Counted from the stretch's first letter, positions 25,138-35,231 are shown. The stretch: 64,000 nt of DNA from Microbispora rosea (GCF_900156315.1 NZ_FTNI01000014.1:141980-205979), one strand, 5' to 3'. Numbers and translations: made by a program. Notes: generated by a model not told the origin, from the sequence alone.

Positions 25138-25854
25138 TCAGTTCGCGCGGCGCATGGCTTCGGTTATCCGCTCGGCGGCCGCGACGACGGGGGCGGCGTG
25201 CATCCGGCCGGGCGTACGGGTCAGCCGCTCTATGGGACCGGACACGGAGACCGCGGCGATCACCTTGCCGCCCGCGCCGCGGATGGGCGCGGAGACGCTC
25301 GCCACCCCCTGCTCGCGCTCGCCGACGCTGTGCGCCCAGCCCCTCCTGCGTACGCTCGCGAGCGTGGCGGCGGTGAACTTCGCCCCCCGCAGGCCGCGGT
25401 GGAGCCGGTCGGGCTCCTCCCAGGCGAGCAGTATCTGCGCGGCGGAGCCCGCGGTCATGGGCAGCGCGGAGCCGACCGGCACCGTGTCGCGCAGTCCGCT
25501 GGCGCGCTCTGCGGCGGCCACGCAGACCCGCTCGTCGCCCTGGCGCCGGTAAAGTTGAGCGCTCTCTCCGGTGAGGTCGCGAAGATGAGTGAGCACCGGG
25601 CCGGCGACGGCCAGCAACCGGTCCTCGCCCGCCGCCGTGGACAGTTCCGACAGGCGGGGCCCGAGGATGAACCGGCCCTGCGTGTCGCGGGAGACGATGC
25701 GGTGGTGCTCCAGCGCGACGGCGAGCCGGTGGGCCGTCGGCCTGGCCAGGCCGGTCGCCTGGACGAGCTGTGCCAGGGAAGCGGGGCCCGCCTCCAGGGC
25801 GTTGAGTACGAGAACCGCCTTGTCGAGTACTCCGACCCCGCTAGAGTTGTCCAT
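25138..25854 (-). CDS. ndgR: IclR-family regulator NdgR (leucine-gene regulator)
   Basis: The 238-residue protein closely follows the actinobacterial NdgR/AreB/LtbR family: MDNSSGVGVLDKAVLVLNALE, the helix-turn-helix ASLAQLVQATGLARPTAHRLAVALEHH, and the effector domain RDTVPVGSALPMTAGSAAQILLAWEEPDR. It ends with SVSGPIERLTRTPGRMHA. Known members are divergent from leuCD and regulate leucine and other amino-acid genes, and this gene keeps that arrangement. The frame is open 17 codons further upstream, but the ATG at 25854 gives the family N-terminus. A 37-bp repeat overlaps this start, so autoregulation is likely. Confidence 0.92.
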   Translation of the reverse strand: MDNSSGVGVLDKAVLVLNALEAGPASLAQLVQATGLARPTAHRLAVALEHHRIVSRDTQGRFILGPRLSELSTAAGEDRLLAVAGPVLTHLRDLTGESAQLYRRQGDERVCVAAAERASGLRDTVPVGSALPMTAGSAAQILLAWEEPDRLHRGLRGAKFTAATLASVRRRGWAHSVGEREQGVASVSAPIRGAGGKVIAAVSVSGPIERLTRTPGRMHAAPVVAAAERITEAMRRAN

Positions 25855-25955
25855 ACCCCGATACTGCCGTCTCGCCATACGAGATGCAAACGCAATGTTG
25901 GGCAACAGCAGATACAGTGTCCATATCCCGATATTTCCGTCTCATCATGAGAGAC
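25850..25955. promoter_or_regulatory. ndgR-leuC operator region with two ~37-bp direct repeats
   Basis: Copy 1 (25850-25886) and copy 2 (25920-25955) are exactly 70 bases apart. Each has ccata-ccccgata-type sequence followed by a TCTC-N7-GAGA palindrome: tctcgccatacgaga (25870-25884) and tctcatcatgagaga (25940-25954). Copy 1 covers the ndgR start and copy 2 lies 40 bases before leuC. The spacing is close to seven helical turns, so a looped or cooperative NdgR complex is plausible. Confidence 0.75.
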
Positions 25956-25994
25956 ACGACCGCGGGGGTCTGAACGCGAGGAGGCGTCACAACC

Positions 25995-27380
<1,386 letters not shown>

Positions 27381-27412
27381 TCCGCCCGCCCCAGTCCCAG
27401 GAAGAGATCATC

Positions 27413-28000
27413 ATGGATGCCTTCACCACTCACACCGGCCGGGCCGTGCCGCTGCGCCGCAGCAACGTGGACACCGACCAGATCATCCCGGCGGTCTGGC
27501 TTAAGCAGGTCAGCCGTACGGGCTTCGAGAAGGGCCTGTTCGCCGCCTGGCGCGAGGACCCGTCCTTCGTGCTGAACGACCCGGTGTACGAGGGCGCGTC
27601 GATCCTGGTGTCCGGGCCCGACTTCGGCACCGGCTCCTCGCGTGAGCACGCCGTCTGGGCCCTCCAGCAGTACGGCTTCCGCGTCGTGATCGCCTCGCGG
27701 TTCGGCGACATCTTCCGCAACAACTCCACGAAGATGGGCCTGCTGCCGGTCATCCTGCCCGAGGACGTGGTCGAGCGCCTGCAGGACGCGGCCGAGGCCG
27801 ACCCGAAGACGGAGATCACCGTCGACCTGGCGGAGCGCCAGGTGCGGTCGGGCGACCTGGTGGCCTCGTTCGAGATCGACGACTACACCCGCTGGCGGCT
27901 GATGGAGGGCCTCGACGACATCGGGCTGACCCTGCGTCACGCGGACGCCATCGAGGAGTACGAGAATGGACGGCAGCCATGGCTGCCGACGACTGTCTGA
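27413..28000 (+). CDS. leuD: 3-isopropylmalate dehydratase, small subunit
   Basis: LeuD (195 aa) is the swivel subunit that completes the LeuC active site. Family motifs are [47 protein letters not shown], the GTGSSREHA loop that holds the substrate, and [19 protein letters not shown]. The ATG at 27413 follows AGGAAGAG and lies 32 bases after leuC. A longer frame continues upstream within leuC and is not coding. Its last 22 bases overlap the small gene starting at 27979. Confidence 0.95.
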   Translation: MDAFTTHTGRAVPLRRSNVDTDQIIPAVWLKQVSRTGFEKGLFAAWREDPSFVLNDPVYEGASILVSGPDFGTGSSREHAVWALQQYGFRVVIASRFGDIFRNNSTKMGLLPVILPEDVVERLQDAAEADPKTEITVDLAERQVRSGDLVASFEIDDYTRWRLMEGLDDIGLTLRHADAIEEYENGRQPWLPTTV

Positions 28001-28239
28001 ACGATCCTCAGACCCGAGATGAGCTGCTGGCGCGGCGACTGCGTGATGCGCATCGCCGCGTCAGAGCGTTAGCCTTACCACAGGAGGAGCAGGCCCGCCT
28101 GGCGCGACGGCTGCTTGCTATCTGTGACGTGGCAAAGCGGGACATAGCCCATGCGGCCGCCCGGCTGGACGCCTTCATCGCCTATCTGGACGGCACATTC
28201 GACACGCCGAGCAGGCGAAACATGCCCCCCGGTGATTGA
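27979..28239 (+). CDS. Small helical protein of unknown function (86 aa)
   Basis: The ATG at 27979 lies inside the last codons of leuD, giving a 22-base overlap and likely translational coupling. The product is mostly helical and basic ([60 protein letters not shown]). It has one Cys and no membrane segment. It lies between leuCD and the HU gene. I recognise no named family. The overlap and the amphipathic helices suggest a real protein. Confidence 0.6.
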   Translation: MAADDCLNDPQTRDELLARRLRDAHRRVRALALPQEEQARLARRLLAICDVAKRDIAHAAARLDAFIAYLDGTFDTPSRRNMPPGD

Positions 28240-28292
28240 AGTCCCGCGACCTCGTCCCCTAATTTCAAGCGCGTAAGGGGGAGGAAACCGAA

Positions 28293-28589
28293 ATGAACAA
28301 GAAAGAACTCGTCGACGCGATCACGGATCGTGTCGGCGACAAGAAGACGGCGACCGAAGCCGTCAACGCCGTCCTCGACGCCATCCAGAGCGCTGTCGCG
28401 GGCGGGGACAAGGTCTCGATCACCGGATTCGGGGCCTTCGAGATGGTGCACAAGCCGGCCCGCACGGCCCGCAACCCTTCCACCGGGGATCCGATCAAGG
28501 TGGAGGAGAGCTGGGCGCCCAGGTTCCGGCCTGGTGCGGACTTCAAGGAGCAGGTCAACGCGGGTGGGAAGGCTGCCAAGAAGAAGTAG
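28293..28589 (+). CDS. hup: HU-family nucleoid protein
   Basis: The 98-residue protein is a typical HU: MNKKELVDAITDRVGDKKTATEAVNAVLDAIQSAVAGGDKVSITGFGAFE, then the DNA-contacting beta arm with TARNPSTGDPIKV and a basic C-terminal tail (GGKAAKKK). It binds and bends DNA as a homodimer and helps compact the nucleoid. It is the short, tail-poor form, not the long lysine-tail HupS type. GGGGGAGGAAA precedes the ATG. It has its own terminator. Confidence 0.95.
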   Translation: MNKKELVDAITDRVGDKKTATEAVNAVLDAIQSAVAGGDKVSITGFGAFEMVHKPARTARNPSTGDPIKVEESWAPRFRPGADFKEQVNAGGKAAKKK

Positions 28590-28612
28590 CCGGCCCCATC
28601 CCGCACCAGTGG

Positions 28613-28650
28613 ACGGCGCTCGGAGCCCCCGGGCGCCGTTCGTCGTTTCC
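28613..28650 (+). terminator. Hairpin after hup
   Basis: A 7-bp stem acggcgc/gcgccgt (28613-28619 with 28633-28639) is followed by TCGTCGTTT. It lies 23 bases after the hup stop codon. Confidence 0.6.
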
Positions 28651-28793
28651 CGGCCGGTGCCGCAGCCGCACGGGGCCGCGGCTCCCCTGTCTGACCTGGG
28701 TAAACGCGTGTAATCTCAGGTAAGCGAGTCGTAGGGCGCGTATGCGGGGGACCCCTCGATCACGTGCACACGGTCAGTCCGGGGGAACAAGTA

Positions 28794-30875
28794 GTGCAAG
28801 TCGGTCAAGGTCCTGTGACACAAGCAGGGCGAAAACGCGCGTCCAACCAGGTGCCGCTGGACGTGTTCGACCAGGCGCCGGTCGCGGTCCTGGTGACCGG
28901 CGGGAAAGAGCATCGGCTGCTCTACGCGAACGACGCCTTCCGGTGGATGTTCGGGGACCGGACGGTACGGGCGCCGGTGCGGGAGACCTTCGGCGACCTC
29001 GTGGGGCAGGACACCTTTGCCGTGTTCGACAAGGTGCTGGCGACGGGGGAGACGGCGCGTCTCGACGACGTCCGCGTGACCGCGGACAGGGGCGACGGAC
29101 CACACGAGCGTCTCTTCCGGATGAGCCTTTCCCGCGTGCCCCTGCAGCATGGTGAGTGGGGACTGCTGGCGGTGGTCCACGAGGTCACGGCGCAGATGGC
29201 CGCCACGCGGCGGATGCGCGCCATGGAGAAGGAGCTGCGCCGCTTCCGGCGCCGCTACCAGAGCATCATGTGGGCGGGCACCCACGGGGTGTGGGTGACC
29301 GGCCCGCACGGCGAGTCCAGAGAAAGCTACGGCTGGCAGCGGCTGACGGGACAGACGCCGGAGGAGAGTCTCGGCCGCGGCTGGATGCGTGCCCTGCACC
29401 CCGAGGACCGTGTGCACGCCGAGGAGTGGTGGGACAAGGCCTCCGAACAGGCGGTCTCGCCCTACGAGGTGACCTACCGCGTCCGCACCCGCGACGGCGC
29501 CTACCGGCACATCCGGTTCCGGTCCGTGCCGGTGCGCGAGAACGGCGCGGTGGTGGAGTGGGTGGGCACCTCCACCGACGTCGAGCAGGAGTGGCAGGAG
29601 GAGCGCCGCCGCCGGCTGCTGGACCGCGCCGCGGCCGCGGCGAGCGACATCACCAACCTGGAGGAGATGTGCCATGCGCTCGCCGACGTGGTCGTGCCCG
29701 AGCTCGCCGACACCTGCGACGTCCACCTGCTTCCCGAGCCGAACGGCGGCCTTCCGCACACGCGCACCATCGTCGCCGAGCGCCTCTGCTGCGCCGTACG
29801 TGAGGGATTGCCGAGGCTGCCGATGCTGCAGGAGCACTACTCCGCCGAGGTGCTGCGGCAAGCGGTAGGGCAGCGCCGCCCCGCCCACATATCCTTTCCC
29901 CGCGGACGTCCTCCGTTCCGCTACCCGGAGGCGGTCAGGACCTGGATCGCCGAGGTCGGGGCGCACAACGCGGTCGTCCTCCCGATCGTCGTCGAAGGCG
30001 AGGTCGCGGCCGTGGTCACGGCCTGCGTCTGCGGGGACCGGCCGCCGATCAGCCCGGCGGACATCGATCTGATCGGGCAGATCCTCGATCACACGCACGA
30101 CGCCATCGGCAACGCCCTGCGCTTCCGGCGCACCCAGCGGGTGGCGCTGGCCCTGCAGCACAGCCTGCTGGCCGAGCCGCCCCACGTCCCCGGCCTGGAG
30201 CTCGCCGCGCGCTACCAGGCGAGCCCTACCGCCGCCGAGATCGGCGGCGACTGGTACGACGCGTTCCTGTCGTCCCGCGGCGCCGTCAAGCTGGTGATCG
30301 GCGACGTGGCCGGGCACGACCTGGCCGCCGCCGTAAGCATGAGCCAGGTGCGCAACATGCTGCGGGCGCTCGCCGTCGACCGCGACGAGTTCCCCGGCGA
30401 CGTCCTGCGGCGGCTGAACACCGCCCTGGAGGTCCTGAACGGCGAGAGCACCGCCACCTGCGTCCTGACCCGCCTGGAACGGGACGACGAGGGCCTGTGG
30501 CGGCTGGTGTACTCGGTGGCCGGGCACCCGCCGCCGTTGCTGGTGACCGGCGAGGGGGAGACCCGCTTCCTCCAGGACGCGGGCAACCCCCTTCTCGGTG
30601 TCTCCCACGAGCAGCCGTGGATCAGCGCCGTCGAACCGTTGCCGCCGGACAGCACGCTGCTGCTCTACACCGACGGCCTCGTCGAGCGGCGGGGAGAGGA
30701 CCTCGGCGACGGGCTCGAACGGCTGCGGCGGTGGGCGGAGCCGCTCGCCCGCGAACCCCTGCACCGGTTCTGCGACGAACTGCTCACCCGGATGCCGGTG
30801 ACGGGCGAGGACGACATCGCGATGATCGCGCTGCGGGTGCCGCCTGAAGGGCGCTACGAGGGAGTCGCCTCGTAG
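28794..30875 (+). CDS. PAS-PAS-GAF-PP2C (SpoIIE/RsbU-type) phosphatase
   Basis: The protein (about 693 aa) is a sensor-phosphatase of the partner-switching kind that controls anti-sigma pathways. Order: a PAS domain (VFDQAPVAVLVTGGKEHRLLYANDAFRWMFG), a second PAS/PAC (YQSIMWAGTHGVWVTG, GWMRALHPEDRVHAEEWW, GAYRHIRFRSVP) and a GAF-like domain (HNAVVLPIVVEGEVAAVVTAC). A C-terminal PP2C/SpoIIE domain follows, with metal Asp in EIGGDWYDAF, LVIGDVAGHD and LLLYTDGLVERRGEDL. The GTG at 28794 follows GGGGGAAC closely. A GTG ten codons earlier (28764) is an alternative. No kinase or anti-sigma partner lies next to it. It starts the accessory block after hup. Confidence 0.88.
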   Translation: MQVGQGPVTQAGRKRASNQVPLDVFDQAPVAVLVTGGKEHRLLYANDAFRWMFGDRTVRAPVRETFGDLVGQDTFAVFDKVLATGETARLDDVRVTADRGDGPHERLFRMSLSRVPLQHGEWGLLAVVHEVTAQMAATRRMRAMEKELRRFRRRYQSIMWAGTHGVWVTGPHGESRESYGWQRLTGQTPEESLGRGWMRALHPEDRVHAEEWWDKASEQAVSPYEVTYRVRTRDGAYRHIRFRSVPVRENGAVVEWVGTSTDVEQEWQEERRRRLLDRAAAAASDITNLEEMCHALADVVVPELADTCDVHLLPEPNGGLPHTRTIVAERLCCAVREGLPRLPMLQEHYSAEVLRQAVGQRRPAHISFPRGRPPFRYPEAVRTWIAEVGAHNAVVLPIVVEGEVAAVVTACVCGDRPPISPADIDLIGQILDHTHDAIGNALRFRRTQRVALALQHSLLAEPPHVPGLELAARYQASPTAAEIGGDWYDAFLSSRGAVKLVIGDVAGHDLAAAVSMSQVRNMLRALAVDRDEFPGDVLRRLNTALEVLNGESTATCVLTRLERDDEGLWRLVYSVAGHPPPLLVTGEGETRFLQDAGNPLLGVSHEQPWISAVEPLPPDSTLLLYTDGLVERRGEDLGDGLERLRRWAEPLAREPLHRFCDELLTRMPVTGEDDIAMIALRVPPEGRYEGVAS

Positions 30876-32359
30876 CCGGCCTCGTAGCCGGGGACCGCGG
30901 ATGCGGTGGCCCGGGTCGCCGGACGCATCGCCAGGACCAGCACGGCCAGCCCGGCGAAGACGACCGCGGCGACCACACCGGTGACATGCAGGCCGGCCGT
31001 GAACGCCTCACGCGCGGCATGCAGCAGGTGCGCGCCCTGGACGGCGGGAAGGTGCCGGCTGGCGGCGACCGCGCCGGCCAGCGAGTCGGACGTGCCGTCC
31101 ATCCGGCCGCGGTAGACCACCGCGGCCACCACGCCGAGCAGCGCGAGGCCGAGCGAACCGCCGAAGTAGTTGCCGGTCTCCGACATCGACGCCGCCGAGC
31201 CGGCGCGCTCCGGCGGCACGGACCCGACGACCAGCCCGGTGCCCAGCGCGAACAGCGGGCCCGTGCCCAGCGCCAGCACGGTGATGCCGAGCACCACCGG
31301 TGGCAGGGCGGCCGCGCCGCCGGCGCCGATCAGCAGCAGGCTGCCGATCGCCGACACCGCCAGCCCGCCGGCGATGGCGGTCGTCCGCTTCACCCGGCGG
31401 GCCAGCGCCGGCGCGGCCATGGTGCCGACCGCCGTGCCCAGGCCCATCGGTGCGAACAACAACGCCGACGTGACCGGCGAGAAGCCCAGCACACCCTGCA
31501 GATACTGGGTCACCATCAGGCCGGTGCCGGCCATGGCGACACCGGCGAAGACCAGCGCGACGAGCACGGCGGTGAAGGGGCGGTTGCGGAGCAGTCGCAG
31601 GTCCAGCAGCGGCGCCTCCAGCCGCAGTTGCCGTCGTACGAACAGGAAGCCGGCGGCCGCGCCGGCGACGAGGGCCGCCGCCGGGACGGCCGGCACGCTC
31701 TCGACGGTCAGTTGCTTGATCCCGTAGACCATCAGGAGCACCGCCACGAGCGACAGCACGACGCCGGGCGGGTCGAGCCGGCCGGCCTGGTCACTGCGGA
31801 ACTCCGGCAGCAGGACCGGCCCGGCGAGCAGCAGCAACGCCATCGCCGGCACGGCGACCAGGAACACCGAACCCCACCAGAAGTGCTGGAGCAGGAATCC
31901 CGCGAGCACGGGCCCGAGCGCCCCGCCGGTGAACTGGCAGGTCGCCCAGATCGCGATGGCTCTGCCCCGCTGCCGTTCGTCCCGGAACATGTTGGTGATC
32001 AGGGCGAGTGTCGACGGCGCCAGGGTCGCCCCGGCGACGCCCAGCAGGGCACGCGTGATGATCAGCATCAGTGGATTGACCGCGAAGGCGGCCACGACCG
32101 ACAGCGCCAGGAACGCCGCTCCGCCGATCAGCAGCAGCCGCCGGCGTCCGATCCGATCGCCGAGCGTGCCCATCGTGATGACCAGGCCGGCCACCATGAA
32201 CCCGTAGCTGTCGCTGATCCACAGCTGCTCGACGTTGGTGGCCCCCAGCCCGGCGCTCAGCTGTGGCAGCGCGAGGAGCAATGCCGTCGCGTCGATCGCG
32301 ACGAGCAACGCCGGCAGCGCCAGGACGACCAGTCCCAGCCAGGCCCGGTTGACTCGCAT
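30854..32359 (-). CDS. MFS transporter, DHA2 (14-helix) drug exporter family
   Basis: The 501-residue membrane protein has about fourteen helices. The family motif A is MGTLGDRIGRRRLLLIGG and motif C is in GVAGATLAPSTLALITNMFRD. DHA2 proteins export drugs or dyes with protons. The chosen ATG at 32359 follows GGGAG and starts the first helix (WLGLVVLALPALLVAIDATALLLALPQL). The frame is open 34 codons upstream, but that stretch is not membrane-like. Its 3' end overlaps the convergent phosphatase by 22 bases. It is divergent from the YCII-ECF42 pair across a large inverted repeat, and may share their regulation. Confidence 0.86.
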   Translation of the reverse strand: MRVNRAWLGLVVLALPALLVAIDATALLLALPQLSAGLGATNVEQLWISDSYGFMVAGLVITMGTLGDRIGRRRLLLIGGAAFLALSVVAAFAVNPLMLIITRALLGVAGATLAPSTLALITNMFRDERQRGRAIAIWATCQFTGGALGPVLAGFLLQHFWWGSVFLVAVPAMALLLLAGPVLLPEFRSDQAGRLDPPGVVLSLVAVLLMVYGIKQLTVESVPAVPAAALVAGAAAGFLFVRRQLRLEAPLLDLRLLRNRPFTAVLVALVFAGVAMAGTGLMVTQYLQGVLGFSPVTSALLFAPMGLGTAVGTMAAPALARRVKRTTAIAGGLAVSAIGSLLLIGAGGAAALPPVVLGITVLALGTGPLFALGTGLVVGSVPPERAGSAASMSETGNYFGGSLGLALLGVVAAVVYRGRMDGTSDSLAGAVAASRHLPAVQGAHLLHAAREAFTAGLHVTGVVAAVVFAGLAVLVLAMRPATRATASAVPGYEAGYEATPS

Positions 32360-32508
32360 GTCGAAACTCCCTGTTCTCTCGATGTCTCGCCGGTTGGTCG
32401 GAGCTGCCGGGAGTTTTTTGACGCGGGTACGTGTCAAGACGGCGGCGGCGGCTCCGACCAACCGGTGGAAGGGCCCGGAGGGGGTTCGCGAACCACGAGG
32501 AGAACGAG
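32359..32508. promoter_or_regulatory. Divergent MFS/YCII control region with 19-bp inverted repeat
   Basis: A 19-bp inverted repeat with one mismatch (32390-32408 with 32447-32465, ccggttggtcggagctgcc) spans the gap. Inside it is a smaller dyad with TTGAC facing GTCAA. TGTCGA at 32359-32364 and CGATGTC at 32380 resemble the -35/-10 reported for ECF42 promoters, as I recall them, and read toward the YCII gene. Confidence 0.5.
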
Positions 32509-32880
32509 ATGAAGTTCCTGATCAGCATGCACATCAACCCGGCCGTGCTGGACGCGCTGACCGACCAGGAGAAGGCGGCGATCGGCGATGGCCACGGCAG
32601 GTTCATCGAGGCGCTGAAGCAGTCCGGAGAGCTGATCACCACGCTGGCGCTGGTCGACCCGTCGCAGGCCGCGGTGGTGTCCGTGCGCAAAGGCCAGCCG
32701 GTGGTCACCGACGGCCCCTTCCTGGAGGCCAAGGAGTATCTGGGCGGTTTCTACCTGATCGACTGCGAGAGCAAGGAGCGGGCGATCGAGCTGGCGGCGC
32801 AGATCCCGGACACCGCGATCGAGGGTCTCGGCGTCGAGGTGCGGCAGGTCATGTTCGCTGACGGACAATTGGAGGCATGA
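32509..32880 (+). CDS. YCII-related (DGPF) domain protein
   Basis: The 123-residue protein has a YCII/DGPF domain: MKFLISMHINPAVLDALT, a central SGELITTLALVDPSQAAVVS, and VTDGPFLEAKEYLGGFYLIDCESKERAIELAAQIP with the DGPF motif. The biochemical role is unproven, but the family is the standard neighbour and target of ECF41/ECF42 sigma factors. The ATG at 32509 has GAGGAG upstream. It overlaps the sigma-factor gene by ATGA. Confidence 0.9.
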   Translation: MKFLISMHINPAVLDALTDQEKAAIGDGHGRFIEALKQSGELITTLALVDPSQAAVVSVRKGQPVVTDGPFLEAKEYLGGFYLIDCESKERAIELAAQIPDTAIEGLGVEVRQVMFADGQLEA

Positions 32881-34091
32881 CAGCACCGGTCATCGAGGGC
32901 CTGCTGCGTGAGCTCACGCCGCAGGTCCTCGGCGCGCTGGTACGCCGGCACGGCCAGTTCGAGGGGTGTGAGGACGCCGTGCAGGAGGCCGTTCTCGCCG
33001 CCGCCGTGCAGTGGCCGGCCGAGGGAGTGCCGGACAACCCGCGCGGCTGGCTGTCGACCGTGGCGTCCCGGCGGCTCATCGACCAGATGCGCAGCGACCA
33101 CGCGCGCCGTGAGCGGGAGTCGGTGACGGCCGCCGTCGAGGTGCTGCCGCAGGACGTGCCGGACACCGACGACACGCTCGTCCTGCTTTTCCTGTGCTGC
33201 CATCCCACGCTGACCGCGGCCTCCCAGGTCGCCCTGACGCTGCGGGCGGTGGGCGGCCTGACCACCGCCGAGATCGCCCGCGCGTTCCTGGTGCCGGAGG
33301 CCACGATGGCGGCCAGGATCAGCCGGGCCAAGCAGCGCATCAAAGCCGCCGGCAGCTCGTTCGGCCTGCCCGACGGCGCGGAGCTCCAGGAGCGGCTCCT
33401 GGTCGTCCTGCACGTGCTCTACCTGATCTTCAACGAGGGCTACACCGCCTCCTCGGGGAGCGAGCTGCACCGCGCCGACCTCGCGAAGGAGGCGATCCGG
33501 CTGACCCGGATGGTGCACGCCCAGCTGCCCGGCGACGGCGAGGTCACCGGGCTGCTCGCGCTGATGCTGCTGACCCACGCCCGCAGGGAGGCACGTACGA
33601 CCCCGGCCGGCGATCTGGTGCCGCTGGACGAGCAGGACCGCACGAAGTGGGACCGCGGGCTGGTCGACGAGGGCGTCGAGCTGATCAAGGCGGCGCTGGC
33701 CGGCCCGGCGCTGGGGCCCTACCAGCTGCAGGCCGCCATCGCCGCCACGCACGCCGACGCGGCCACCGCCGCGGAGACCGACTGGCCGCAGGTGCACGCC
33801 CTTTACCTGATCCTGGAGCGGATCGCGCCCAACCCGATGGTCACCCTCAACCGGGCGATCGCGCTCGCCGAGATCGAGGGCCCGGAGGCCGGGCTGGCCC
33901 TGCTGTCCACGCTGGACGGTGACGAGCGGTTGGCCGGACATCACCGGTTGCTGTCCGTGCGCGCGCATCTGCTGGAGAAGACCGGCGACAGGGCCGGAGC
34001 GTACGAGCACTACCGGCGGGCCGCGAAGGCCACCGCCAGCATGGCCGAGCAGCGCTACCTGGAGTCCCGGGCCAGCCGGGTGAGGGCGTAG
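32877..34091 (+). CDS. ECF sigma factor of the ECF42 type with C-terminal helical extension
   Basis: The 404-residue protein has region 2 (GCEDAVQEAVLAAAVQWPAEG, NPRGWLSTVASRRLIDQMRSD) and region 4 (GLTTAEIARAFLVPEATMAARISRAKQRI). A long C-terminal TPR-like helical domain follows (YLIFNEGYTASSG, NPMVTLNRAIALAEIEGPEAGLALLSTL). This layout is ECF42. Such proteins usually lack an anti-sigma factor and are thought to be controlled through the C-terminal domain. It is co-transcribed with the YCII gene (ATGA). The divergent MFS exporter could be in the same regulon. Confidence 0.9.
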   Translation: MTAPVIEGLLRELTPQVLGALVRRHGQFEGCEDAVQEAVLAAAVQWPAEGVPDNPRGWLSTVASRRLIDQMRSDHARRERESVTAAVEVLPQDVPDTDDTLVLLFLCCHPTLTAASQVALTLRAVGGLTTAEIARAFLVPEATMAARISRAKQRIKAAGSSFGLPDGAELQERLLVVLHVLYLIFNEGYTASSGSELHRADLAKEAIRLTRMVHAQLPGDGEVTGLLALMLLTHARREARTTPAGDLVPLDEQDRTKWDRGLVDEGVELIKAALAGPALGPYQLQAAIAATHADAATAAETDWPQVHALYLILERIAPNPMVTLNRAIALAEIEGPEAGLALLSTLDGDERLAGHHRLLSVRAHLLEKTGDRAGAYEHYRRAAKATASMAEQRYLESRASRVRA

Positions 34092-34107
34092 CCGCCGTCT
34101 CGGCCTC

Positions 34108-34290
34108 TCAGGCCCGCAGCAGGTGCCGGAGGACCAGCAGCACGATTTCCAGCGCCACCTGCAGGCCGATACCGGCGTCGGCGGAACCCACCAGTGCGAG
34201 GGCGAGAGGCATCAGGACGGGGAACAGGACACGGGCCGTCCGGCGCAGGACCTGCGGCAGCGTGAACGGAACGGAAATCGTGATCGTCAT
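34108..34290 (-). CDS. Small membrane protein (60 aa), unknown function
   Basis: The ATG at 34290 has a textbook AGGAGGT seven bases upstream. The 60-residue product has a short N-terminal beta-like stretch (MTITISVPFTLPQVLRR) and two hydrophobic segments (VLFPVLMPLALALVGSA and GIGLQVALEIVLLVLRHLLRA). It is convergent with the ECF42 gene. No family is recognised. The RBS makes it likely that the protein is made. Confidence 0.65.
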   Translation of the reverse strand: MTITISVPFTLPQVLRRTARVLFPVLMPLALALVGSADAGIGLQVALEIVLLVLRHLLRA

Positions 34291-34576
34291 GACGGACCTC
34301 CTGTCTCGTGCCGGGCATCCGGCACGGATCAGAACCCGTCACCTGGCGTGACAGCGGGCGGCGACCGCCTCGACGACGCCGGAGCTTCGCGTCGCGCCGG
34401 GGAAGGCGACGGGATGGGATGGTTGCGGACTACTGCCGGAAGTCATCCCGACCACCTCCTCGTAGTCGTGCGGCGACGCGTCAGAGCCTCTCCAGTAGAA
34501 CCCCGGCGGCGTGATCGGGTCAAACCCCGCCCAGGTCAGGAGGACGGAAACGGGAGAGCGGCCTGCGGGCGGCCGG
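34291..34576. other. Gap between the small membrane gene and a TetR gene
   Basis: A short hairpin, gtgccgg-gcat-ccggcac (34308-34325), lies just upstream of the small membrane gene and would be in its leader. Otherwise I see no gene, promoter match or repeat. Confidence 0.4.
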
Positions 34577-35191
34577 TCAGGCGATGACCGGCGCCGTGGG
34601 GGAGCCGAAACCGCGCAGCAGGGCGTCCACGACCCGGGTCGCGAGGGCCTCGGCTTCCCCGCCCTCGGCCACGCCCTCAGCGGCGGCCTCGTGGATGAGG
34701 GCGTAGTAGACGCGGCGGGTCCAGCCGAGATCGGCGTCGGGACGCAGCACGCCCGCCTCGCGGGCCCGGCGGAGCAGCCGCTCGCAGTCGTCGCGGACCT
34801 CCTCGTGCACGCGGGCGGCCTCGGGGTGGGCGCGGTCGCCCGTACGGCTCATGGCGAACCACCAGTTCGTCTTCACCCGCAGGACGTTGGCGGTGACCTG
34901 GTAGAGCGCGACGAGGGGCGGGGTGCTGTCCACGTGTGCCGACGCGACGGCCTCGGCGAACTGGCGGGCGGCCCAGCCGGTGAGCTCCTCCACCAGGGCC
35001 TCGCGGGTGGCGAAACGGCGATGGACGGTCGTGCGGGCGACTCCGGCCGCCTGGGCGACCTGCTCCATGGTCGCCGCCGGATTGGCGGCGAACACGCGCT
35101 CGGCCGCCTCGAGGATCGTCCGCACGGTCCGCTCGGAGTCGGCCCGGAGCGGACGCTTCCCGAGCTGCGGGGAATGCTGGGCTGCTGGCAC
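34577..35191 (-). CDS. TetR-family transcriptional regulator
   Basis: The 204-residue protein has a TetR helix-turn-helix (SERTVRTILEAAERVFAANPAATMEQVAQAAGVARTTVHRRFATREALVEEL) and a helical effector domain (NVLRVKTNWWFAMSRTGDRAHPEAARVHEEVRDDCERLL). The start is GTG at 35191. It is divergent from the SDR gene and two overlapping dyads lie between them, so it likely represses that gene. Confidence 0.86.
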   Translation of the reverse strand: MPAAQHSPQLGKRPLRADSERTVRTILEAAERVFAANPAATMEQVAQAAGVARTTVHRRFATREALVEELTGWAARQFAEAVASAHVDSTPPLVALYQVTANVLRVKTNWWFAMSRTGDRAHPEAARVHEEVRDDCERLLRRAREAGVLRPDADLGWTRRVYYALIHEAAAEGVAEGGEAEALATRVVDALLRGFGSPTAPVIA

Positions 35192-35231
35192 CCCTACATG
35201 CTACCGGGGGGATTCCGTTGGCTCATGACTT

